DNA from: Pusillibacter faecalis
GTDB taxonomy: Bacteria > Bacillota > Clostridia > Oscillospirales > Oscillospiraceae
NCBI RefSeq assembly: GCF_018408705.1
Contig: NZ_AP023420.1
Location: 1,302,001-1,366,000 of the forward strand
Reading direction: 5' to 3'
DNA: 64,000 nt
In this document: one piece after another, positions 44,943-52,117 of the stretch
How positions within the stretch are numbered: the first letter of the stretch is position 1
Layout of the letters: every line of letters starts with the position of its first letter
The notes under the pieces: generated by a model
What the model was told of the DNA's origin: nothing
The model's input: the letters and a program-made list of their open reading frames with translations, nothing else
Databases searched by the model: none
Translations under genes and position numbers: made by a program

Positions 44943-46334
44943 CTAAAAGTTTGAATAAATAAACGTGGCCGTGCTGGAAAAGGACACCACCGCCCATGCC
45001 AGCAGCCCTCCGCAAAGGAGTGCCCCGACCGGTTTGGGAGAGACCGTCTCCATCCGCCGGATCACGTTTTCCCGCCTGAAAGAGACTGCCAGCCCCACGC
45101 ACAGCAGCCCGCCGACCACCAGACCCGGCACCCAGCTCTCCAGAGCGGGCAGCAGTGTCCGCAGGGCGGCGGCCTCGCTGTCCAGGGCGCCGGCCGCCAG
45201 TGTCTCCAGCGGAAGCCCCCAGCCGCCGCACACGGCGGAGCGCAGCAGCATCCCCGCCGCGCCAAGACTGGGCGCCTGGAAGAATACCCACGCCAGATTC
45301 ACAAAGAGAAAGGTCATGGCCCACCGCAGGCCCTTCGGCAGCCTTTCCCGCCTCCGGCCCCACAGCCGCTCGCCCACCTGCGCAAGGCCGTGGAGCAGTC
45401 CCCAGACCAAAAACGTCCACCCAGTCCCATGCCAGAGGCCGCTGATCAGATATACAATCAAAATATTCCCATAGGTCCGGACACTGCCGCGGCGGCTGCC
45501 GCCCAGGGGAATATAGACGCACTCCCGCAGAAAGCTGGTGAGGGTGATATGCCACCGCTTCCAGAACTCTCCCACGCTGAGAGCCCGATAGGGCGAATCA
45601 AAGTTCACCGGCAGCCGGATGCCCAGGAGCCGGGCGCAGCCGGATGCGATGTCGCAGTAGCCGGAGAAATCCAGATACAGCCGCAGGGTATACCCCAGGA
45701 TCACAATCCAGGCGGCGGGGGCGGTCAGCTCCTGACCCAGAGCCCAGCCGTTGGAGACCACAGCGCCCAGGGGGTCTGCCAGCAGCACCTTCTTCGCCAT
45801 GCCAAAAGAGATGGCATACAGGCCCGCTGCCGCGTCCCCCCAGGATGGACAGAGAAACGCCTCCCGCAGCTGGGGGAAGAACTCCTCCGGCCGCAGAATG
45901 GGGCCGGAGGTGACAGTGGGAAAGAAGAACGTATAGAGAAGCAGAGAGTCCCCCTGTGACCTGCGGTACTGGCCGGTATACGTCTCTTTCAAAAGCCACA
46001 GCTGTTGGAAGGTGAAAAAGCTGATCCCCAGAGGCATCCACCCCGTCAGCTTGCACACCGCCAGCACCGCGATGTGCCAAAGGCACCCCATCGCCATCGC
46101 CAAACGGCGAGGCAGGGCGTCCAGCCTTTCCAGACACCAAAGCACTGCGGCGGTGGCCGCCGTCCCCGCCGCCAGCACGGCGAACCCGCTCCATCCTCCG
46201 CCCAGGACTGTGAAGACCACTCCGGCCAGGGCCAGCACCTTCCTGCCGGCCTGCCGGCTGCCCCGGCCCACGCTCAGGCACAGGACCAGTGTCACGAGGA
46301 GAAATCCCAAAAAGGAGAGTGATGGAACCTGCAT
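44943..46334 (-). CDS. MBOAT-family O-acyltransferase (AlgI/DltB-like)
   Basis: 463-residue membrane enzyme with about 10-12 helices. FWKRWHITLTSFLRECVYIPLGGSRRG holds the first MBOAT signature, and YLISGLWHGTGWTFLVWGLLHG carries the catalytic His. It moves acyl groups, usually acetyl, across the membrane to a surface polymer. The XRE gene upstream ends TGATG on its start, so ATG 46334 is preferred over GTG 46337. Downstream is the SGNH-like partner. No dltA/dltC or polysaccharide synthase is adjacent, so this is a stand-alone acylation module. Confidence 0.88.
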   Translation of the reverse strand: MQVPSLSFLGFLLVTLVLCLSVGRGSRQAGRKVLALAGVVFTVLGGGWSGFAVLAAGTAATAAVLWCLERLDALPRRLAMAMGCLWHIAVLAVCKLTGWMPLGISFFTFQQLWLLKETYTGQYRRSQGDSLLLYTFFFPTVTSGPILRPEEFFPQLREAFLCPSWGDAAAGLYAISFGMAKKVLLADPLGAVVSNGWALGQELTAPAAWIVILGYTLRLYLDFSGYCDIASGCARLLGIRLPVNFDSPYRALSVGEFWKRWHITLTSFLRECVYIPLGGSRRGSVRTYGNILIVYLISGLWHGTGWTFLVWGLLHGLAQVGERLWGRRRERLPKGLRWAMTFLFVNLAWVFFQAPSLGAAGMLLRSAVCGGWGLPLETLAAGALDSEAAALRTLLPALESWVPGLVVGGLLCVGLAVSFRRENVIRRMETVSPKPVGALLCGGLLAWAVVSFSSTATFIYSNF

Positions 46335-47014
46335 CACGCCTTCTCCGTCATCCCGCTGAGCCGGGCATCCGCCGTGCTGAGCACCTGGGTCAGACTCTGG
46401 TTCCGCCCAGGATAGGCCGCCGCCAGCGCCTCCGGCGAGAGATCGGGGAACTGCTCTTCCGTCTGTCCCCGCAGGGCCCGGGCATACCGCAGCTCCGAGA
46501 GCTTCATGTCCGCGTCCGCCGCACCCAACAGGCAGGTATCCGCTCCCAGAGAGAAGTACTTCTCATTGGCCCCCGCGCAGCGGTACAGGTGCCGGTAGAG
46601 CTGATAGACCGCGCTTCCCAGATATGCCGCCGCCGCATTGATGGCGGTCTTGTCCTCCAGCTTCCCCAAAAGGCCGAAGAGTACCCCGGCGGCGCCGGAG
46701 AGAAGCTTGCTCTGAAGCGTGGCCAGCACACTTCCCTGTAGGATATTCCCAGGCTCCGCGGCGCTGAGGACTTCCTCATGGGTCAGCATGCTGCCCTCCC
46801 GGGAAAGGGTTCTCCCCAAAATGAAGTCCGCGGACACATGGTAGTAGTCGCAGGCCCTCACCACAAAGCTCAGCCCCGGCTCCCGCACGCCGTTTTCATA
46901 GTGGCTCAGCAGCGCCTGGGACACCCCCAGATCCCCGGCGGCTGTGCGCTGAGACACCCCCCGCTCCCGCCGCAGCAGGGCCAGTGTCCTGGAAAATTCA
47001 GAAGCCATCGTCAT
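46334..47014 (-). CDS. XRE-family regulator leading the MBOAT operon
   Basis: 226 residues. Residues 5-70 are a Cro/CI helix-turn-helix (LRRERGVSQRTAAGDLGVSQALLSHYENGVREPGLSFVVRACDYYHVSADFILGR). The C-terminal ~150 residues are a helical domain without a recognised ligand motif. AAGGAGA precedes the ATG. It is translationally coupled to the acyltransferase gene, so it probably controls surface acylation. Confidence 0.85.
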   Translation of the reverse strand: MTMASEFSRTLALLRRERGVSQRTAAGDLGVSQALLSHYENGVREPGLSFVVRACDYYHVSADFILGRTLSREGSMLTHEEVLSAAEPGNILQGSVLATLQSKLLSGAAGVLFGLLGKLEDKTAINAAAAYLGSAVYQLYRHLYRCAGANEKYFSLGADTCLLGAADADMKLSELRYARALRGQTEEQFPDLSPEALAAAYPGRNQSLTQVLSTADARLSGMTEKA

Positions 47015-47102
47015 CCGCTCTCCTTATTTGATCTAAAAAATACGTACCGTATAGTTTAGCAGGAAAGCTACCGTTTGTAAATGAATTTTTTGAAATCAAT
47101 AA

Positions 47103-47124
47103 GGGACGCGCAAAAGCGCGTCCC
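47103..47124 (-). terminator. Terminator after the 56-aa gene
   Basis: GGGACGCGC-AAAA-GCGCGTCCC, 30 bp downstream (minus strand) of the small gene stop, followed by TTATTG. Confidence 0.6.
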
Positions 47125-47155
47125 CACAAAGCAAGCCGGTCTGTGACCGCCCCGC

Positions 47156-47326
47156 TTATTGATAACGATACTGCATTCCCGTATATTGGTCCACGCAGCT
47201 GAGAAACAGCTCCCGGCTGCGGAATTCCAGCAGCTTGCAGCCCTCCTCCTCATGAAAGGATACAATGCGCCGGCTGGTATCCACCCAGACGCGCCACAGA
47301 TTTTCACTTGCAACCGCTTTTTCCAT
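47156..47326 (-). CDS. Conserved-looking 56-aa protein, function unknown
   Basis: Small soluble protein starting MEKAVASENLWRVWVDTSRR and ending QYTGMQYRYQ. Start 47326 is chosen for AAAGGAG 9 bp upstream; the longer frame to 47350 has none. The sequence is rich in aromatic and charged residues, with alternating beta-like pattern (ENLWRVWVDTSRRIVSFHEEEG). No cysteine motif or membrane segment. Has its own terminator, which supports a real gene. Function not recognised. Confidence 0.6.
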   Translation of the reverse strand: MEKAVASENLWRVWVDTSRRIVSFHEEEGCKLLEFRSRELFLSCVDQYTGMQYRYQ

Positions 47327-47416
47327 CGGAAGGCTCCTTTCACACAACACTGGCTCGTTCCCTATTAATAAGACGATTTTGAAGGCGGTTTTGTTTCACC
47401 GGCAGCTAAATTTTTT

Positions 47417-48088
47417 TTAATTTCCTCCTCCAATAACCGCCGAGGACACATCCTCCAGAAACTGTTCCCAGGCCTCTGGGTCCTCCACAAAATATTTGGG
47501 GCAGACTTTTCCGGACACGTCATAGTGGCGGATCACATCCTTCTCCGGCTTCAGCCGGAACTCCCGGCAGAGCCAAGCGGTCAGCTCCACCACCCGGTCA
47601 TAGGTGACAGCGGAAAATTTCCCGGTCTCGTCCGGATGGCAAACCTCAATGGCCACTGTGTCGCTGTTGCGGGTATTGGAGGCATAGGAGATCTCCGTCA
47701 GGGGAATGCACTGGAGCACCTCGCCCTCCAGCCCCACGATGAAGTGGCTGCTGGCATAGATCCCCTCCTCCCCGGAGGAGAGAGAGGCAAAGTAGTTGCG
47801 GTTTGCCTGGGCCGTTGTGTCGGGATTGCCCACATAGTGAATCACAACGGCGTCGATCTTCTCCAGCGCTGTGCCGGGGCGGGACCACTCGTTCACCGGC
47901 AGAAGGTCCTGTACCACGTATTCCGGCACCGCCACGCCGTCTCCGGGCAGACGGTGATCCAGGACCTGGGATAAAAGCACGCCCAGAGCCGCCAGTGCTG
48001 CCGCCGCGCACACCAGCGGGAGACCGCTTTTCCTGCGCCGCCGGGGTCTTCTCCGGCGGCGCGGCGCTTCATATTCCGGCATTTCCAT
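47417..48088 (-). CDS. N-acetylmuramoyl-L-alanine amidase (amidase_2), membrane-anchored
   Basis: 223 residues. A very basic N-terminus (RRRRRPRRRRKSG) precedes one membrane helix (about 24-42). The zinc amidase domain covers ~70-215: His in DAVVIHYVGNPD, Glu in DTVAIEVCHPDE, His in VIRHYDVSGKVCPKYF with the nearby Lys/Cys. It cleaves peptide stems from glycan strands outside the cell. It starts 2 bp after the ABC permease stop, so it belongs to the GntR-ABC operon, suggesting a cell-envelope stress role. Confidence 0.9.
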   Translation of the reverse strand: MEMPEYEAPRRRRRPRRRRKSGLPLVCAAAALAALGVLLSQVLDHRLPGDGVAVPEYVVQDLLPVNEWSRPGTALEKIDAVVIHYVGNPDTTAQANRNYFASLSSGEEGIYASSHFIVGLEGEVLQCIPLTEISYASNTRNSDTVAIEVCHPDETGKFSAVTYDRVVELTAWLCREFRLKPEKDVIRHYDVSGKVCPKYFVEDPEAWEQFLEDVSSAVIGGGN

Positions 48089-48090
48089 GC

Positions 48091-50082
48091 TCAGCCGGCC
48101 TCCGCACCCACCACAGGGACTTCATAGGTGTACGTCACTTCCTCCGATACTCTACCCGCGGAGACAGCGGACCCATAGACGGCCTCTGTCGCGGCAGTCT
48201 CCGTCTCATAATTCTCAGGGTAAAGCTCCCGATAGGTCAGAAGATCGCTCTGGCTGATCAGTCCCAGCTCCTGGAGACAGGCCACCGTTTCCGTCATCTC
48301 AGGCCGCAGCACAACATTAATCCAATCCGTGCCGCGCCAATCCTCGCCAGAGCCGCTAAAGCGCAGATCCAGCTGAACAGCCAGCTCCTGTCCCTGGCCT
48401 GCGGCGAACCAGTCATAGGTCCCCCAGTTTCCAGCGGCCATATCCCGGCCCACCGCCTCCAGAATCGCGGCGGCCTCCCGGTCGCTCAGGTCATAGCCCA
48501 TGGCGGTTTTCTCCACATACAGGTTTCCGCCCTCCACCTGATAATGGCTGTCGTCCAGGTGCAGCCGCTTGGCCTTCATCTCCGTGCTGTTCACCAGCTG
48601 GTCCAACAGGGCGTCATAGGTATCCCGGGCAGCCATCCGTTCCCTGGTCAGGGGCAGAGAATAATACCGATCCACGGCGCTCCCGCCCTGGTGATAGGAA
48701 ATCCAAAGCCTTGTCCACTCATAGTCCCCTGCGGGAACCGCCGGAATCAAGCCGTTTGTCTCCTTGTCACGGATATATGCCTCGTCGGCAATCACAGCCT
48801 GATGGAGCGCCCGCACCTGCTCCAGCAGCGCCGCGTCCTCCTCCGGGTAAAGCGTATAGCTGTTGCCGGCCACGTCTATTTCCACAGATCGGACCTCGCT
48901 GGTCTCCGGCACCCTGGCGGCAATTCCAAACACGTCAAAGTGCAGCGCGCAGCACACAGCCACGCAGCCAAGGACCACCGCGCCCAGGCCAATCCAGCTT
49001 CTCCGGAACACCCGTAGGGATTTACTCAGCAGCATGGAGGCGCCATAGTACCCAATGACGCCCGCCACCACCAGGCACACGGTCATGGGCAGCAGGTCGT
49101 AATAGCTGCCGCTCTGGAAGCTGTACCAGAACAGCTCATAGAGCAGCTGTCCGCCCAGCAGCGCGCTGAGTGCCGCTACACCATACCGGAATACCGGCCG
49201 CAGCCAGCCCACCGCCACCACGTCTCCGGCGGATTCGCTGCGGCGCCGGCGGTACATCATGTAAGCAAGGCCCAGAAGCACCATTCCCACCAGGGCATAG
49301 ACACCGATCATCCAGATGCCGTCCAGGTGGACCGCGGTCAGAACCGATTCCTGATATGTATAGGTTCCCTCATATCTTTGAATCTCGCTGTAGGTTCTAT
49401 CCACACCCACGCGGCTCATCAGCGCAACGGTAGGCGAAAGCCTTTCGGCAACTCCCGTGTAGCTGCTGTTAAACCCAAAAATAAACCCTTGGGCAAAGGT
49501 AGAGATCAGCCAGTCCAGCAGAACCGCCAGAAAATGCAGCAGGAAATACAACACCGGAAGCGCAAAGATATTTCCCGTAATAAACGCCACAAAGGTGGCG
49601 CTGGCAAAGTAGAAAAAGCTCTCACCGATCACCACGAGAATCGTCGTCAGCAGGCTCCCAATGTCAAAGCAGCCATACCCCAGGGATATCGCCACACACA
49701 GCGCGCCGGTAACGGCATAGGGCAGCAGCATCATCGCCATGCCGGAGAGGAAGTTTGTGACAAACAGCCCCTCTCTCCGGATCGGCAGCGTGTGCATCAG
49801 GCTCACGCTCCTGGCGCTGTACAGGTAGCTCCACACCACCATGGCGCAGAGGATGGCATATCCCAAAGAGACCACCGGCAGCGCGCCCGCCACCACAGAA
49901 TAGTACATGTTAGAAAACTCTGCCGCAGAGGGAACCGCCCGCGGCCCGCGGCGAATAAAGTCCAGCAGCAGCGCCAGGGGAAACAGCACGCCCACAAAGG
50001 ACGCCAACCCCCACAGCGGCCAGAATCGGGTCAGATTCTTGCGCAGCAGCGTGGGATTAAAGCACGATATCCTTGACTGCAT
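48091..50082 (-). CDS. ABC transporter permease, GntR-controlled cassette 2
   Basis: 663 residues with two blocks of membrane helices and a large extracytoplasmic C-terminal part (about residues 380-660). The first block includes GPRAVPSAAEFSNMYYSVV and a run of ABC-2-like helices. Start 50082 (MQSRISCFNPTLL) is chosen for GGGAGG inside the ATPase gene; the frame to 50103 is less supported. It overlaps the ATPase gene by 26 bp. Such large permeases with exposed domains act in peptide-antibiotic resistance or sensing. Confidence 0.83.
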   Translation of the reverse strand: MQSRISCFNPTLLRKNLTRFWPLWGLASFVGVLFPLALLLDFIRRGPRAVPSAAEFSNMYYSVVAGALPVVSLGYAILCAMVVWSYLYSARSVSLMHTLPIRREGLFVTNFLSGMAMMLLPYAVTGALCVAISLGYGCFDIGSLLTTILVVIGESFFYFASATFVAFITGNIFALPVLYFLLHFLAVLLDWLISTFAQGFIFGFNSSYTGVAERLSPTVALMSRVGVDRTYSEIQRYEGTYTYQESVLTAVHLDGIWMIGVYALVGMVLLGLAYMMYRRRRSESAGDVVAVGWLRPVFRYGVAALSALLGGQLLYELFWYSFQSGSYYDLLPMTVCLVVAGVIGYYGASMLLSKSLRVFRRSWIGLGAVVLGCVAVCCALHFDVFGIAARVPETSEVRSVEIDVAGNSYTLYPEEDAALLEQVRALHQAVIADEAYIRDKETNGLIPAVPAGDYEWTRLWISYHQGGSAVDRYYSLPLTRERMAARDTYDALLDQLVNSTEMKAKRLHLDDSHYQVEGGNLYVEKTAMGYDLSDREAAAILEAVGRDMAAGNWGTYDWFAAGQGQELAVQLDLRFSGSGEDWRGTDWINVVLRPEMTETVACLQELGLISQSDLLTYRELYPENYETETAATEAVYGSAVSAGRVSEEVTYTYEVPVVGAEAG

Positions 50083-50953
50083 AATCCGCACCTCCCAATT
50101 CATAGATAAAAATCTCCTCCAGCGTCAGGGGAACCGCGTCCACCAGCATGGGGTCATAAACAGCCAGCCGCGCCGTGGCCTCCTCCGCGTTCATGCGCAT
50201 AATCAACGTGTGAATGCGCCCCACCCGGCTGGCGTGGAGCACCGGCAGCTCCTGGGGCACCTCGCTGACGCCGTCCCTGAAAACCACCTGGAGCTTCACC
50301 ATGTTGTCCTGAAGCTGTTCCAGGCTCCGCTCCAGCAGCACCTTGCCGTGGTCCATAATCCCCACGTGATCGCACACATCCTCCAGCTCCCGCAGGTTGT
50401 GGGAGCTGACCAGCACCGTGGTGCCGCGCTGGGCGACATCGCCCATCACCAGGGACCACACCTGCCGCCGCATCACCGGGTCCAGCCCGTCCACGGGCTC
50501 ATCCAGGATCAGATAGTCCGGCATGCAGGAGAGGGCCAGCCAGAACGCCACCTGCTTCTGCATGCCCTTGCTGAGGCGGCGGATGGTCTTTTTCTCATCA
50601 ATGGCAAACACCGCCTTGAGCTTTTCATAGCGCTCTGTGGAGAAGGTGGGATAAAAGCCCCGGTAAAAGCGCATCATATCCCGGACCGTAGCCTGCAGGA
50701 AATAATACCAGTCGTCCGGAATCGCGGCAATCCGGGCCTTAAGCGCCGCGTTTTCCCAGACCTCCTTCCCGCTGATCAGGACCTGGCCGCTGTCCTGGCG
50801 GTAAATGCCGGTGAGGTGGCGGATCAGGGTGGATTTTCCCGCCCCGTTGGGGCCCACCAGCCCATACACACTGCCTGCCGGAACAGACAGCGACGCTCCG
50901 TCCAATGCCGCAAAACCGTCAAAGGTCTTGACGATCTCTCTCATTTCAATCAT
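50057..50953 (-). CDS. ABC transporter ATPase, GntR-controlled cassette 2
   Basis: 298-residue ATPase. Walker A is GPNGAGKST, signature LSKGMQKQ, Walker B LILDEPVDGLDP, switch His in VLVSSHNL. A C-terminal ~70 residues follow the core, as in BcrA/CcmA-like multidrug ATPases. Its start overlaps the GntR stop (ATGA). Confidence 0.92.
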   Translation of the reverse strand: MIEMREIVKTFDGFAALDGASLSVPAGSVYGLVGPNGAGKSTLIRHLTGIYRQDSGQVLISGKEVWENAALKARIAAIPDDWYYFLQATVRDMMRFYRGFYPTFSTERYEKLKAVFAIDEKKTIRRLSKGMQKQVAFWLALSCMPDYLILDEPVDGLDPVMRRQVWSLVMGDVAQRGTTVLVSSHNLRELEDVCDHVGIMDHGKVLLERSLEQLQDNMVKLQVVFRDGVSEVPQELPVLHASRVGRIHTLIMRMNAEEATARLAVYDPMLVDAVPLTLEEIFIYELGGADYAVKDIVL

Positions 50954-51393
50954 ATCCGCTCCTCCTGTCTCGTTGTACCGCAGGACCCTATGGCAGTCTC
51001 CGCAGCTGCGGAGACTGCCCCGCCTGCAGGCGGGCGAAGTGCTTCCTCCTCGATCAGGTCCAGCAGCTCCTGCCGGCTGACGCCCAGATATCGGAGTTCC
51101 GCCAGAATCTCCCGCACCTTGTTCAAAAGCTCCCGCTTGCGGTTTTCATCCGCGCCCGCGTTGGCGGCGGCAAAGCTGCCCTTGCCGGGGATGGAGTAGA
51201 TATACCCCTCCCCCTCTAATTCGTTATAAGCGCGCTGAATGGTATTGGGATTGATGGACAGCTGGGTTGCCAGAGCCCGCACAGACGGCAGCCGCTCATC
51301 TGCCGCCAGCCCTCCGGTTACGATCAGCTTTTTCAGCCCGTCCTTGATCTGTTCATAGATAGGCCGGGAGTCCCGATAGTTCAGGCTGATCAT
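50950..51393 (-). CDS. GntR-family repressor, YtrA subfamily
   Basis: 147 residues. Winged helix in residues ~5-75 (YRDSRPIYEQIKDGLKKLIVTGGLAADERLPSVRALATQLSINPNTIQRAYNEL) followed by a short helical tail. AAGGAAGG precedes the ATG. It heads a four-gene operon (regulator, ATPase, permease, amidase) and has a perfect palindrome at its promoter. Same logic as the cassette at 24308-26179, which lacks the amidase. Confidence 0.9.
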   Translation of the reverse strand: MISLNYRDSRPIYEQIKDGLKKLIVTGGLAADERLPSVRALATQLSINPNTIQRAYNELEGEGYIYSIPGKGSFAAANAGADENRKRELLNKVREILAELRYLGVSRQELLDLIEEEALRPPAGGAVSAAAETAIGSCGTTRQEERI

Positions 51394-51417
51394 TGCGTCA
51401 CCTTCCTTTTGGCTGTA

Positions 51418-51466
51418 TTAACTGTACTAATACAGTTAATGTAACACCTTCATTTTCTCCTGTCAA
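51418..51466 (-). promoter_or_regulatory. Promoter and YtrA-type operator of ABC cassette 2
   Basis: Palindrome TTAACTGTA-CTAA-TACAGTTAA (51418-51439), 9-bp perfect arms. Minus-strand promoter TTGACA (51461-51466) and TACATT (51438-51443), 17 bp apart; the -10 touches the operator. Confidence 0.8.
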
Positions 51467-51520
51467 GAGAATTTTTTAAATTTCCTGTCCGGAAGATTCG
51501 CAAAAATCCGTATTTTCCTC

Positions 51521-51549
51521 TTTACATCTGGAAAACCTTGTGATATAGT
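51521..51549 (+). promoter_or_regulatory. Promoter of rpsO
   Basis: TTTACA (51521-51526) and TATAGT (51544-51549), 17 bp apart, about 100 bp before the rpsO ATG. Confidence 0.8.
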
Positions 51550-51570
51550 TTTTTAGCATGCAATGCAGCA

Positions 51571-51625
51571 GCCCAGGACTTCGTTTCGCGGACTTTCACC
51601 GGCCCGAGGCGCAGTCCTGCGGGAA
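51571..51625 (+). promoter_or_regulatory. Structured rpsO leader, candidate S15 autoregulatory RNA
   Basis: CAGGACT (51574-51580) pairs with AGTCCTG (51613-51619), with CCC/GGG extension, closing a ~32-nt interior that includes GGCCCGAGG. S15 in many bacteria binds its own leader; here the structure lies 26 nt before the ATG. Binding is inferred. Confidence 0.5.
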
Positions 51626-51650
51626 TGATGAAAGAAAGGTGGAATCCCCC

Positions 51651-51917
51651 ATGCTGAGAAAAGAGCAGAAAACCGCGATCATTGACGCCAACCGCACCCA
51701 TGAAAACGACACCGGCTCTCCCGAGGTCCAGATTGCCATCCTGACGGAGCGCATCAATGTGCTCACCGAGCACATGCGCGCAAACCCCCAGGACAAGCAC
51801 TCCAACCGCGGCCTTTTGAAGATGGTCGGTAAGCGCCGGAACCTGCTGGACTACCTCCAGAAGAAGGACATTGAGCGCTACCGCGCCCTGATTGCCAAGC
51901 TGGGCATCCGTAAGTAA
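51651..51917 (+). CDS. rpsO: 30S ribosomal protein S15
   Basis: 88 residues, standard length. It begins [20 protein letters not shown] and contains the conserved [24 protein letters not shown]. The start at 51651 fits the family; the upstream in-frame extension to 51558 would cover the leader. Followed by a terminator, then pnp, the usual rpsO-pnp order. Confidence 0.97.
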   Translation: MLRKEQKTAIIDANRTHENDTGSPEVQIAILTERINVLTEHMRANPQDKHSNRGLLKMVGKRRNLLDYLQKKDIERYRALIAKLGIRK

Positions 51918-51925
51918 GATGGAGA

Positions 51926-51961
51926 AAAGGGTGGTGCGGATGAGCGCGCCGCCCTTTCTTT
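51926..51961 (+). terminator. Terminator / processing hairpin between rpsO and pnp
   Basis: AAAGGGTGGTGCG (51926-51938) pairs with CGCGCCGCCCTTT (51945-51957) including two G-U pairs, followed by CTTTC. Partial read-through into pnp is usual at this locus. Confidence 0.7.
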
Positions 51962-52117
51962 CATAAATATCCCCCGCCCACGGGAGCCATTTCAAGCCTT
52001 TAGCAGTTGAAAAAGCGCCTTCCCAGGAACAGCGCCGCGGAGGCTGTGAAGACCTTTTTTCAAGTGCTAAATGGTTTGGCTCTTGTGGAACTATCCAAAC
52101 TAGAAAAGGAGATTTCC

